DNA of 64,000 nt from contig NZ_PZJH01000005.1 in assembly GCF_003259695.1 (NCBI RefSeq), positions 1 through 64,000 on the forward strand. The letters are read 5' to 3'. The notes under the pieces are model-generated. The model did no database searches, was not told where the DNA came from, and saw only the letters and a program-made list of their open reading frames with translations. The stretch comes from Macrococcus epidermidis. GTDB lineage: Bacteria > Bacillota > Bacilli > Staphylococcales > Staphylococcaceae. This document shows, in pieces, positions 46,047 to 56,296 of the stretch (the stretch's first letter is position 1; every line of letters starts with the position of its first letter). Position numbers and translations under genes: made by a program.

Positions 46047-47680
46047 GCATCAGCAAAAAATTTATGATTCGCTTTATCCGCTATTTTCTGATCTTTTATT
46101 TTTCGGTGACATTCATTATTTGTGCTTTCTTTGTCTATTTCCTGTTTACGAGTGAGCAAAGCTTCTTTGAGGAAGATATGCAAAGCGTGGATTCATATTC
46201 TATTAGTGAATATATTAAGTTTGACGGTGACAAAGTTAAACCCGTTAAAGAGATGGTTAATTATGTTAAGCGACATGATGGAGTGCTTGTAGTAAAGAAT
46301 AAAGATGATGAAGTGATTTACGCATCAGAAAAAGGATTTAAGTTACGCCCGTTAAATACATATCGTGCTGAAGAATTTACGACTTGGGAGATGCCAAAAG
46401 GACAGCAGGTTATCTATCTGCAGAATACGATATTAAATGAAGCAAGACGTAAACTAGAGAGAAATGAAAAAGACGCACAAAGTTATCTGGACGAACACAA
46501 TCTCGCATTATTTGTCGTTGAGCGCAAAGGGATAACTAAAATTTCTGGAGCTTTTGATGAAGATGTCGTGAATAATACGCTGTTCAAGCATAAGAATAAC
46601 GACAATTATCAAAAATATTTCTTTGTTTCATATTTTAAAGATAATAAAAATTATTATGTTGTTCAGAAAAATCCACATCCTGCAGATACGAAAGCAATAT
46701 TTGCAGAAAACAGCTATATTTATGATAAAGATTTTATGAATGTTATGAAAAACTTTTTAATTTGGTATGCATGGATGAATCTTGTTGTATTAGCCGCTAT
46801 TTTACTGTTATCAATCTTTTTAGGTAATCGTTTAGCGCAACCATTAAGACATTTTTCTACATGGGTAGAGCAACTAGCTAAGGGTGACTATTCCGTATTA
46901 AATAATGAAAAGATATATAAAAATGGCCGATTGCGTCGTAAATATCGTATGTATAGTCCGATAGACGGGGCGATCGCGAAGCTTACAGGAAAGTTATCAG
47001 ATGATAAAAATTACCAAAGTAACATGAATATTCAGCGTGAAAACTGGGTACGTGGTATTACACATGATTTAAAAACACCACTGAGTTCAATTTATGGTTA
47101 TGCAAAAATACTTAACAGTGGAATGCCGCTTGAACCGGACGAACAGAAGAAGTTTATAAGCATTATTGAAGATAAAGCATTATATATCGATCAGCTGCTG
47201 AAAGATTTGAATATGGTTTATCAGCTGAAAAGTGATGGCATTCAGTTCCATACAGAAGAAACGTGTTTACGAACGTATATTGATGCATTTGTCTCTCAAT
47301 ATGGCAATAAAGGGTTGAGCTACGTCCATAAAGAAGATGCGACGATTCATATTGATACGTCACGCATGGATCGTGTACTGACGAATATTGTGTCGAATAG
47401 TTTTACGCATAACGTTAATGTTGAAGTATGGATAAGTACGTACACGAGTGGAAGTAACGCAATCATAGAAATTTCGGATAACGGACAAGGTATACTGCAG
47501 GAAGATCTGACGCATATCTTTGAACAGTTCTATCGTGGTAATAGAACGAATGAACATCATAATGGCAGTGGTTTGGGATTATCTGTAGCAAAAGAAATCG
47601 TTGAACTGCATGATGGCACGATAGACGTTGTTAGTTCAGTGGCCGGTACGAAGTTCTTAATTACTTTACTGACATATTAA
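46043..47680 (+). CDS. Membrane sensor histidine kinase
   Basis: 545 residues: a helix at about 12-35, an extracellular domain of about 200 residues, a second helix near 235-258 (LVVLAAILLLSIFLG), a HAMP domain (NRLAQPLRHFSTWVEQLAKGD), the phosphorylated His in GITHDLKTPLSSIYGY, and ATP-binding boxes (SDNGQGIL, GSGLGLSVAKEI). The long sensor domain suggests detection of an extracellular or envelope signal. It partners the regulator at 45372. Confidence 0.92.
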   Translation: MSISKKFMIRFIRYFLIFYFSVTFIICAFFVYFLFTSEQSFFEEDMQSVDSYSISEYIKFDGDKVKPVKEMVNYVKRHDGVLVVKNKDDEVIYASEKGFKLRPLNTYRAEEFTTWEMPKGQQVIYLQNTILNEARRKLERNEKDAQSYLDEHNLALFVVERKGITKISGAFDEDVVNNTLFKHKNNDNYQKYFFVSYFKDNKNYYVVQKNPHPADTKAIFAENSYIYDKDFMNVMKNFLIWYAWMNLVVLAAILLLSIFLGNRLAQPLRHFSTWVEQLAKGDYSVLNNEKIYKNGRLRRKYRMYSPIDGAIAKLTGKLSDDKNYQSNMNIQRENWVRGITHDLKTPLSSIYGYAKILNSGMPLEPDEQKKFISIIEDKALYIDQLLKDLNMVYQLKSDGIQFHTEETCLRTYIDAFVSQYGNKGLSYVHKEDATIHIDTSRMDRVLTNIVSNSFTHNVNVEVWISTYTSGSNAIIEISDNGQGILQEDLTHIFEQFYRGNRTNEHHNGSGLGLSVAKEIVELHDGTIDVVSSVAGTKFLITLLTY

Positions 47681-47689
47681 TTTTGATAT

Positions 47690-47718
47690 TTGACAGAATT
47701 TATAGATAACTATATAGT
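47690..47718 (+). promoter_or_regulatory. Promoter of the SAM-riboswitch operon
   Basis: TTGACA (47690-47695) and TATAGT (47713-47718) are 17 bases apart. Transcription would begin just before the riboswitch. Confidence 0.8.
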
Positions 47719-47736
47719 TAGTATTAAATTCAATAA

Positions 47737-47868
47737 CTTATCAAGACGGATCGAGGGAAGGGCCCGATGACATCCAGCAACCTGCAGTCATGTAAGGTGC
47801 TAATTCCTACAGCGTAAGCTGGCAGATAAGAACGTGTAGACATTCCTATCTGGGAATGTCTTTTTTTA
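47737..47868 (+). promoter_or_regulatory. SAM (S-box) riboswitch with terminator
   Basis: The aptamer runs from CTTATC (47737) to GATAAG (47825-47830), which pair as P1. The core has the S-box signature: AAGACGGATCGAGGGAAGG, CCCGATGACATCCAGCAACC, and GGTGCTAATTCC. A terminator AGACATTCC / GGGAATGTCT with seven T follows (47838-47868). When SAM is abundant, transcription of the downstream operon stops. This places the three following genes in sulfur/methionine physiology. Confidence 0.96.
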
Positions 47869-47890
47869 TAATTACGGAGGAGATAATAAT

Positions 47891-49075
47891 ATGAATAACA
47901 AAGTATTGCAATATATAGATGAACACAGAGATAAATTTATACGCATTAGTCATGAAATTCACGCACGACCTGAATTAGGTAATGAAGAATACTTTGCGTC
48001 TAATTTGCTGAGCAAGACATTAAAAGATGCAGGATTTAGTATAGAACGTGATATTGCGGGACATGAAACTGGATTTATCGCAACGTATGAAAGCGAGAAA
48101 GCAGGACCTACTATCGCTTATTTAGCAGAATACGATGCATTGCCAGGTCTAGGACATGCATGTGGTCATAACATTATCGGCACATCTAGTGTATTATCAG
48201 CAATTGCTTTAAAAGAAGTGATTGATGATTTAGGCGGTGTTATTCAGGTATTTGGGACACCAGCTGAAGAAGGCGGTGTAAACGGTAGTGCGAAAGCATC
48301 ATACGTTAAAGCAGGATTATTTAATGATAGTGATGTAGCATTGATGATTCATCCGGGACATGAATCGTTTAGAACCGTGCCAACACTTGCAGTAGACGTG
48401 TTTGAAGTGGAGTTTTTTGGCAAGACTGCGCATGCTTCTGAGAATGCGCATAATGGTATTAATGCGCTTGATGCGATGATCAGTTTCTTTAATGGAATCG
48501 GCCAATTGCGTCAGCATATTAAGAAGACGGATAAAGTGCATGGTGTTATTTTAGATGGTGGTAAGTCAGCAAATATTATTCCGGATTATACGAAAGCGAG
48601 ATTTTATACCAGAGCAATTAGCAGAAAAGATTTAGATGTATTAACCGGTAAAGTCGATCGTGTAGCGCAAGGTGCGGCGATTACAGCAGGGGCAGAATAT
48701 CAGCTCAATCACATTCAAAATGGTGTTAATGAATTCATCAGAAATACATTTTTAGATGATTTATTTGAGAAACATGCTATTATGCATAATGAGCCAATTC
48801 TGCATGATGATTTTGGTTTCGGTTCAACGGATACGGGGAATGTGAGTCACATCATACCGACGATTCACCCACATATTAAGATGGGACCATCAACGCTTGT
48901 TGGACACACGGTAGAATTTCGTGAGGCAGCGAAGAGCGCACACGGGGATCATGCCTTATTACAAGGTGCTAAAATAATGGCAACGATGGCAATCGAGTTA
49001 ATCGAGAAACCTGAAGAACTACAACGCATTAAGCATTTACATGAAACATTAAAGGAGAACATTTATGGGGACTAA
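47891..49075 (+). CDS. M20-family amidohydrolase under SAM-riboswitch control
   Basis: 394 residues with the M20D aminoacylase/amidohydrolase plan: HEIHARPELGNEEYFAS, GHACGHNIIGTSSVLSA (metal ligands), the catalytic Glu in GTPAEEGGVNGSAKA, LMIHPGHES, and the dimerisation domain with FFGKTAHASENAHNGINALDA. Such enzymes remove acyl or aminoacyl groups from amino acids. SAM control suggests a methionine or sulfur amino-acid conjugate as substrate; that is inference. It overlaps the next gene by 11 bases. Confidence 0.88.
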   Translation: MNNKVLQYIDEHRDKFIRISHEIHARPELGNEEYFASNLLSKTLKDAGFSIERDIAGHETGFIATYESEKAGPTIAYLAEYDALPGLGHACGHNIIGTSSVLSAIALKEVIDDLGGVIQVFGTPAEEGGVNGSAKASYVKAGLFNDSDVALMIHPGHESFRTVPTLAVDVFEVEFFGKTAHASENAHNGINALDAMISFFNGIGQLRQHIKKTDKVHGVILDGGKSANIIPDYTKARFYTRAISRKDLDVLTGKVDRVAQGAAITAGAEYQLNHIQNGVNEFIRNTFLDDLFEKHAIMHNEPILHDDFGFGSTDTGNVSHIIPTIHPHIKMGPSTLVGHTVEFREAAKSAHGDHALLQGAKIMATMAIELIEKPEELQRIKHLHETLKENIYGD

Positions 49076-50243
49076 ACCAATCAACTTACCATTAGTTATG
49101 AAAGATTTATATGGAGAGAAAGTGATGTATTCATCACGTCCATCCTATACTTTTAATCCATGGCTACAGCCAGAAGAACATCAGTCAAATTTACTGAGCG
49201 CACGTGAACTGTTAATCGCCGAGATGCCGGTCGTTGTACACGAAGCGACCGTGACAGATAAAACTGAAGCATTGTTTAATGCAGTTGGATTTGATATGCC
49301 GAATGGTTTCAGAGTGTATAATACACGTGAATCATATGAACAGGTGTTACGCGATGCGGTTCTGGATGGAGAAAAGATATTCTTTCAGTATGCCCATGAA
49401 GAGGAATTAGTACCAGGCGATAAATATGTTGTACCGCGTGATAAATTTTTAGCGCTTAACAATAAATCGATACTGGATAAATGGACGAAGGGTAAATTCT
49501 TGCCGAAACGTGATGTTGTGGCGATTGAAGACTTTGAAGATACTATTCGTAAGTGGTCACTGCCTTTCGTGATTAAACCAGGAGATGAACATCCGACTGC
49601 CGGTGGATATGGCGTAATGCTGTGCTATACGCAGGAAGATGTTGAGCGTAGTATTAAACGCGTGCGAGAAGCAGAAGGTACAGCACAGATGATTATTGAA
49701 CAGTTTATTGAACCGGTACATAATTATTGTGTACAGTATGCATTTAGCGAAGAACTGGGTATTAAGTTTATTGGTTCAAGTCAGCAGATCACTGAAAAGT
49801 ACGGTAAATATCGTGGGAATATTATAGATCATAATATCCCGCAGGATGTCATCGATGCAGGATTAGAAATTATGCAAAATGGTGTAGAAGCTGGATATGT
49901 TGGCATTGCCGGCTTTGATTTACTTGTTGATAGCAAAGGTGAGATATACGCAATCGACCTTAACTTCAGACAGAACGGTTCAAGTTCGCTGTTGTTATTA
50001 GATAGTGTGTTAGCTGGAGATTATAAGAAGTTTCTTGCATATTATAGCGATGGAGATAACGCGAAATTCTTCGATATCATATTGGATGAAGTGAAAGCAG
50101 GATACTTATTCCCGCTTGCATATTATAATGGAGACTATAAAGAGAAAGATGGATTCCCGTCGCGCTTTATCTGTATCTGGCATGGAGATGAAGATGTAAT
50201 CGAATCTCGAGTAAAAGCTTTTGAAGCTCGACTTAAGGGGTGA
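49065..50243 (+). CDS. ATP-grasp ligase of unknown substrate
   Basis: 392 residues. The ATP-grasp core is visible in LPFVIKPGDEHPTAGGYGVML (ATP-binding Lys and Gly loop), MIIEQFIEPVHNYCVQYAF and GFDLLVDSKGEIYAIDLNFRQNGSS (metal-binding Asp/Asn). These enzymes join a carboxylate to an amine using ATP. Paired with an amidohydrolase under a SAM riboswitch, it may make or recycle an amino-acid conjugate or dipeptide linked to methionine supply. The start overlaps the M20 gene. Confidence 0.85.
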   Translation: MGTKPINLPLVMKDLYGEKVMYSSRPSYTFNPWLQPEEHQSNLLSARELLIAEMPVVVHEATVTDKTEALFNAVGFDMPNGFRVYNTRESYEQVLRDAVLDGEKIFFQYAHEEELVPGDKYVVPRDKFLALNNKSILDKWTKGKFLPKRDVVAIEDFEDTIRKWSLPFVIKPGDEHPTAGGYGVMLCYTQEDVERSIKRVREAEGTAQMIIEQFIEPVHNYCVQYAFSEELGIKFIGSSQQITEKYGKYRGNIIDHNIPQDVIDAGLEIMQNGVEAGYVGIAGFDLLVDSKGEIYAIDLNFRQNGSSSLLLLDSVLAGDYKKFLAYYSDGDNAKFFDIILDEVKAGYLFPLAYYNGDYKEKDGFPSRFICIWHGDEDVIESRVKAFEARLKG

Positions 50244-50248
50244 TTCAT

Positions 50249-50356
50249 TTGAGTAAGAAAAATAATGCAACTGGTATTGCAGTAGCAACGACAATTATTA
50301 GTGCGACTTTAATTCCATTTTTGTTTAGTTTGGTTAAAGTAATTGGGAAGAAATAA
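50249..50356 (+). CDS. 35-residue membrane peptide, third gene of the SAM-riboswitch operon
   Basis: A TTG start at 50249 follows AAGGGGTG by seven bases and begins 5 bases after the ligase stop. The peptide is MSKKNNATGIAVATT, then a hydrophobic stretch IISATLIPFLFSLV, then KVIGKK. It has one membrane helix with basic ends. It ends just before the operon terminator. The tight spacing and ribosome site support translation; no family is recognised. Confidence 0.65.
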   Translation: MSKKNNATGIAVATTIISATLIPFLFSLVKVIGKK

Positions 50357-50373
50357 GGTCATCTGCAAAGCGA

Positions 50374-50412
50374 AACGCTGCGTTACTCACACGAGTAACG
50401 CAGCGTTTTTTT
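50374..50412. terminator. Bidirectional terminator between the riboswitch operon and coaW
   Basis: AACGCTGCGTTACTC and GAGTAACGCAGCGTT form a perfect 15-bp stem around ACAC, followed by TTTTT. The coaW stop codon abuts it on the other strand. Confidence 0.93.
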
Positions 50413-51223
50413 ATTGCTCATCCATCAATCTCAACGTTCCAACCGCACCTGAATATTCACCGTTTTCGATGAAGTACGGTTTAAAGTTGCGCAATACTGT
50501 ATAGTTCATCACGATATCGCGCAGTAACGTATTGTTTAAGAAACTTGAGCCGATATAGACGACATATTCAGCACCAAACTCACGGGCTGCATGAATGGAT
50601 ACTGTTGTTACGGTTTCCCCGACGATACCTAATACTGAAGCAATTTTATCAGCATCACTAAAGTTTTCTGTATCTTTGTTATGGAGGACATTACCGAAAT
50701 TGGCTGCAGTCAGTTCGCCTGGTATCGGCGTTTTATCTCCTTTATAGATATGTTTTACTTTTAAATCGATGATGTCACGATTTCCTTCTTTAGCTATCGT
50801 AACAATCTCATCGAAATCTTCTTTTCCAGTCAGTAAGTATGAAAGTCCCATCATCATACCACCACCTGCGCCTGTTCCGCCTGCACGGATTTGTTTGCCG
50901 TTGTCTACAAAATGGATAGATGTTCCTGTACCGACGTTACTAAACACAAACTTAGAAATATCAAGATTCATTTCTATTAGGAATGATTGGATGCCGCGGA
51001 ATGTTGCATCAAATTCAATCGATTGAAAAGCATTTTGTGGGATTAAACTTTGCAGATACGTCGCTTTCCCACCCGTTAAAGCAACTTGTGCATCTGGTAC
51101 GGTCTTTAACCATTCAGCTACTTCATCGATTTCAGTGCTCAGCTGTTTTCTGAAGGTGAATTTGTCGTTTTCTAAAATAGCAATTTTAATTAAAGTGCCA
51201 CCAGCGTCAATACCAATTTTCAT
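50411..51223 (-). CDS. coaW: Type II pantothenate kinase
   Basis: 270 residues of the ASKHA fold, with the ATP motif IGIDAGGTLIKIA at the start, FSNVGTGTSIHFVDN, and GGTGAGGGMMMGLSYLLTG. Staphylococcal CoaW phosphorylates pantothenate in the first step of coenzyme A synthesis and lacks feedback inhibition. The ribosome site is TGAGG. It is a single-gene unit. Confidence 0.95.
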   Translation of the reverse strand: MKIGIDAGGTLIKIAILENDKFTFRKQLSTEIDEVAEWLKTVPDAQVALTGGKATYLQSLIPQNAFQSIEFDATFRGIQSFLIEMNLDISKFVFSNVGTGTSIHFVDNGKQIRAGGTGAGGGMMMGLSYLLTGKEDFDEIVTIAKEGNRDIIDLKVKHIYKGDKTPIPGELTAANFGNVLHNKDTENFSDADKIASVLGIVGETVTTVSIHAAREFGAEYVVYIGSSFLNNTLLRDIVMNYTVLRNFKPYFIENGEYSGAVGTLRLMDEQ

Positions 51224-51383
51224 ATCAATACCTCATTTATCATCTGTTTTTGTCATTATACTATATTGAAACGTAGTTTGTGGGGATTCATTGTTTTGTT
51301 TAAATTTTGTGATAATTTTGAGATGAAATGGGTATATATATATTGAGTAAATTATTAAATTCATCCAAGACGGAGGCAACATT

Positions 51384-52199
51384 ATGGAATTTATAGGATC
51401 GCAAATTAAGATTGTTCAATATAAAGAGGAATATAGACCTCAATTAGAAGCGTTTGAATTAACAGATAGACAAAAGGTATATTCATCATTACCTTTAGAA
51501 GTTTTAGATGAAGGTTTATTTGATCCGAACCGTAGACCGTGTGTCGTGCTTAATCATGACGAGCAGGTTGTCGGGTTCTTTGTGCTTCATCAACATTATC
51601 AGCATGAAGGATATGATACACCGGTTAATGCAGTATATGTACGCAGTCTATCAATCAATAATAAGTTACAGGGACAAGGTTACGGTACTGAGATTATGAT
51701 GAATATCCCTGAGTTTGCACAAAGTGTATTTCCAAATTTTGATCATCTTTTCTTAGTGGTCGATGCTGAGAATCAAGGTGCGTGGAATTTATATGAGCGT
51801 GCTGGCTTTATGCATTTAGCGACAAACCCGAATGGTCCAATTGGTAAGGAGCGTCTTTATTATTTAGACTTAGATGCAAACTATGTTTCTAAATTAAGAT
51901 TGGTTCAAGATGGTGACAATATTAAATTGCTGAAAGATGATAAAGCAGTAGGAACTGTCGAATTAGAAGTTGAAGGAAATATCGCTACATTGAAAGCGAT
52001 GGATATTACTGAAGATGTGGATGTTATCCGTGAAAATGTGTTACGCCAGATTGCAACTTTTGTGCGTAAACATTTTAATGAGGTCATCAAGATAGAAGTA
52101 GAGGTTCCGGAAAACTTAAGAGATGTATACTTAAACAATAACTTTGTACCGATGGATGCTGAACATCCTAATCATTTAACGAAATTAATTCGTTATTAA
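51384..52199 (+). CDS. GNAT-family acetyltransferase with C-terminal extension
   Basis: 271 residues. The first 150 form a GNAT domain with YVRSLSINNKLQGQGYGTEIM for acetyl-CoA binding and VDAENQGAWNLYERAGF. The last 100 residues (KLRLVQDGDNIKLLKDDKAV onward) form an additional domain, possibly a second degenerate GNAT-like unit. The substrate is unknown. The ribosome site is CGGAGG. Confidence 0.82.
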   Translation: MEFIGSQIKIVQYKEEYRPQLEAFELTDRQKVYSSLPLEVLDEGLFDPNRRPCVVLNHDEQVVGFFVLHQHYQHEGYDTPVNAVYVRSLSINNKLQGQGYGTEIMMNIPEFAQSVFPNFDHLFLVVDAENQGAWNLYERAGFMHLATNPNGPIGKERLYYLDLDANYVSKLRLVQDGDNIKLLKDDKAVGTVELEVEGNIATLKAMDITEDVDVIRENVLRQIATFVRKHFNEVIKIEVEVPENLRDVYLNNNFVPMDAEHPNHLTKLIRY

Positions 52200-52274
52200 T
52201 CTTGCTTTAGAGGTCGTTTTCTTGATATGATGTAGTGTGAACTTAAACTAGCATAGTTTGAAAGGACGAAGAAA

Positions 52275-52805
52275 ATGAAAATCTCTGAATATACAAAAGA
52301 AATGATAGATGAAAGCTCTTTTATCGATTTAGCTTATATTTATTTAACTGAAAAAGGTAAAGAAGTTAACCTTTATGATTTAATCGATGAATTCCAATCT
52401 ATAGGTGAGTATTCAAGTGAAGAAATTGAAACACGTGTTGTTCAGTTCTACACAGATTTAAATACGGATGGTCGTTTTTTATCAACAGGTGAATATATGT
52501 GGGGTCTTCGCGACTGGTATTCAGTAGATGATATCGAAGAAAAAATCGCGCCGACAGTACAAAAATTTGACGTACTTGATGAAGACGATGAAGATGCACC
52601 TAAAATCGCTTTACTTGGTGAAGATGAAGTCGAAGATGAGTTAGACTTAGTTGTTAGTGAAGATGATGAAGAAAACGTTGACGCTGAAGACGAAGAAGTC
52701 GAAGATGAATTGGAAGAAGCAGGTTTAGTAGTTGAAGCGGATGAATTCGATGACGAAGACGATGAATTCGAAGATGAAGATGAAGAGGACCAAGAAGAAT
52801 TATAA
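52275..52805 (+). CDS. rpoE: RNA polymerase delta subunit
   Basis: 176 residues. The first 90 are the folded HARE-HTH-like domain ([40 protein letters not shown]). The rest is an extremely acidic tail (runs of DED and EDE) typical of delta, which displaces RNA from polymerase and promotes recycling. It precedes pyrG as in Bacillus and Staphylococcus. Confidence 0.96.
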   Translation: MKISEYTKEMIDESSFIDLAYIYLTEKGKEVNLYDLIDEFQSIGEYSSEEIETRVVQFYTDLNTDGRFLSTGEYMWGLRDWYSVDDIEEKIAPTVQKFDVLDEDDEDAPKIALLGEDEVEDELDLVVSEDDEENVDAEDEEVEDELEEAGLVVEADEFDDEDDEFEDEDEEDQEEL

Positions 52806-52811
52806 TCTTAG

Positions 52812-52918
52812 TTGACATTTTGCTCAAAAATGATTATCATTTTACTTGGGCTCCTTTAATTAGGACGAACGTATAAACTTATGCGCTCCCTTTGCTTTTG
52901 CAAATGGAGTGCTTTTTT
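52812..52918 (+). promoter_or_regulatory. pyrG promoter and CTP-sensing attenuator
   Basis: TTGACA (52812-52817), 17 bases, TATCAT (52835-52840), then the start GGGC at 52848. The leader ends in hairpin GCGCTCCCTTTGC / GCAAATGGAGTGC with TTTTTT (52883-52918). In B. subtilis pyrG, low CTP causes stuttering at GGGC; the extra G residues pair with the CUCC tract and prevent the terminator. All parts needed are visible here. Confidence 0.85.
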
Positions 52919-52935
52919 ATTTTTTTAGGAGGTAA

Positions 52936-54537
<1,602 letters not shown>

Positions 54538-54545
54538 GATTTTTT

Positions 54546-54577
54546 AAAGGTCATCCTTTTGAGGGGGCCTTTTTTTG
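54546..54577 (+). terminator. Terminator of pyrG
   Basis: AAAGGTCATCC pairs with GGGGGCCTTT (imperfectly) around TTTTGA, followed by TTTTTT. Confidence 0.65.
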
Positions 54578-54652
54578 TATGTTGAAAGTTAACAAAAGTT
54601 AACTATTGAAATATTAATATTATCGTTGTAAATTAAGGGATGGAGGTGTAAT

Positions 54653-55546
54653 ATGTTTCTAAAACTTCATGAACCTGATAATAAGATGAGTTATTTAATG
54701 AATGTTGATGGAAGGTGTAGCCTGACAAAAGATGACAGTACTACTTTATTTGCATACCAAGTCGGATTTACCGGAGAAAACTATTTTTATGAACAACTGC
54801 AAGCTGTCGAAGGGGGATTGAAGCTTTGGGATATTACGTTGAAAGAATCTAGTAAAGCTCAGTTTGATTTTTTGATTATTGGTGATGGTAAAATTTTTCA
54901 TTTTGATACAAAAAATTATTCGGGAGAATACACTTATATAGATGGAATATTTAAGAGTAATCGCGGTAGAGTCGATCAAACGATAATATCACAGTTGAAA
55001 CGCGCAGACCTTATTTTACCCCAATTTTTAATGCGCAATGGATTTCGATACGAACATATGAGCCGTATCATCTTTGTGAATGAGAATTTTATTCTGAGGA
55101 ACTTCAATGGTGATCAATATGTAAAGTTTGCCGGCCAAATACCTGGTATTATAGATTATCTTAAAAAACTTGGACCACCGACTGATGAAGATTACCGTTT
55201 GGCTAAAGCGTTGATTGCAGCGAACGTGGTCGATAATCACCGATTTGCTTATTACGATTATACGCAGATGAAGAAAGGTTATCGTTGTCCAAAGTGTAAA
55301 CGATTTGGGTGTGTGGAGGTAGTAAGTAGAAAGAAATATGTGGCTTGTCGTTGTGGTAGAAGACTAAGCAAACTAGATTATATTACAGAAGCAGCTAGAC
55401 AAGTTTCAGTCCTTAAAAATGAACCATTTCAAATTAAAGAAATAGCTGAATGGAGTAACTGTGAAATTAAGACAGTCCAAAGAGCTCTTTTAAATAGCTG
55501 TAAGTTTAAAGGAAAGAATAAAGGTAGAGTTTATTGGTTTGAGTAG
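54653..55546 (+). CDS. NERD-domain protein with zinc ribbon and C-terminal HTH (second copy)
   Basis: 297 residues with the same plan as the gene at 23503: NERD nuclease-like domain (GE at 41-42, QFDFLII, FDTKNYSGEY with D85 and K87), a Cys pair CPKC (212-215) and CRC (232-234) forming a zinc ribbon, and a probable helix-turn-helix (FQIKEIAEWSNCEIKTVQRA). The two copies are clearly related but divergent. ATG 54653 follows ATGGAGG. It stands between pyrG and the DUF2529 gene, where Bacillus and Staphylococcus have no such gene, so it is probably an insertion. A hairpin array starts six bases after its stop. Confidence 0.85.
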   Translation: MFLKLHEPDNKMSYLMNVDGRCSLTKDDSTTLFAYQVGFTGENYFYEQLQAVEGGLKLWDITLKESSKAQFDFLIIGDGKIFHFDTKNYSGEYTYIDGIFKSNRGRVDQTIISQLKRADLILPQFLMRNGFRYEHMSRIIFVNENFILRNFNGDQYVKFAGQIPGIIDYLKKLGPPTDEDYRLAKALIAANVVDNHRFAYYDYTQMKKGYRCPKCKRFGCVEVVSRKKYVACRCGRRLSKLDYITEAARQVSVLKNEPFQIKEIAEWSNCEIKTVQRALLNSCKFKGKNKGRVYWFE

Positions 55547-55551
55547 TAATG

Positions 55552-55722
55552 TGTGAGAGCAAGAAGTCCGATATAAGCGATATATCAGACAAGACGTACA
55601 TCGAAATCGCGTATATCAAGAAAACAAGTCCGATATAAGTGGTATATCGGACAAGACGCACGTCGAAATCGCAGCACACAATAAGAAAACAAGTCCGATA
55701 TTCGCAATATATCAGACTTGTT
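55552..55722. repeat. Hairpin array with leader motif after the second NERD gene
   Basis: The leader TGTGAGAGC (55552-55560), then AAGA, then hairpins starting AAGTCCGATAT at 55564, 55626 and 55691 (periods 62 and 65). Stems are GTCCGATATA / TATATCAGAC (one mismatch), GTCCGATATA / TATATCGGAC (perfect) and CAAGTCCGATAT / ATATCAGACTTG (one mismatch). Spacers contain GACGYACRTCGAAATCGC in both full units. The first two loops differ by two bases and the third is different. The last hairpin may also act as a terminator. Confidence 0.9.
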
Positions 55723-55736
55723 TCATCACGCTATTC

Positions 55737-56231
55737 CTATTCCTCCACCAGCATCTCATGCATCACGTTGTAGATCGCATAGTAGATGTAATTCATCGCC
55801 ATCATATGCGGCGTGATAATACGACTGAAATCTTCAGTAGGTACCAGCGCACGTGGTGTACTCAAATCGATAAAATTCATCGATCGAATATCTTTGTGTT
55901 TATTACATACTAATACGTAGTCGATATCTCGCGCTTCCAGACTATCAACAAACTCAGCGGTACTTTCATCATACGCATCGCTCATTACGAGAATGCGATC
56001 TGTTCCATCAACTAACGCATCAGAAATGTAGACTGCAGCATCGAATAAATTTTCTTTGCTATTTGCAGCAAATTCCTCGAAAAACTTTAAGTCGCCAAAT
56101 CCTTTAATGTATATTTTACCTTCTCCGACAACGGCTTGTGCAAGTAGTCTTCCGGCTATATCCAGCTCAGCTTCTTGCATATCTATTTTTTTAAAGATAC
56201 CATTAAGTTGCGTATTAAATATTTTAAGCAT
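55737..56231 (-). CDS. DUF2529-family protein (YwjG-like)
   Basis: 164 residues resembling a sugar-isomerase (SIS)-like fold: GEGKIYIKGFGDLKFF and DRILVMSDAYDESTAEFVDSL. Bacillus ywjG and its staphylococcal counterpart sit at the same place near pyrG. Function is unknown. I start at ATG 56231 after AGAAGG; a longer frame reaches 56261 without a ribosome site. It is divergent from the receiver gene. Confidence 0.85.
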   Translation of the reverse strand: MLKIFNTQLNGIFKKIDMQEAELDIAGRLLAQAVVGEGKIYIKGFGDLKFFEEFAANSKENLFDAAVYISDALVDGTDRILVMSDAYDESTAEFVDSLEARDIDYVLVCNKHKDIRSMNFIDLSTPRALVPTEDFSRIITPHMMAMNYIYYAIYNVMHEMLVEE

Positions 56232-56296
56232 GGTAAACCTTCTTTCTGAAATTCTTAACACTTATCATATCATAAATGAAATGGAGAAAACATGAA

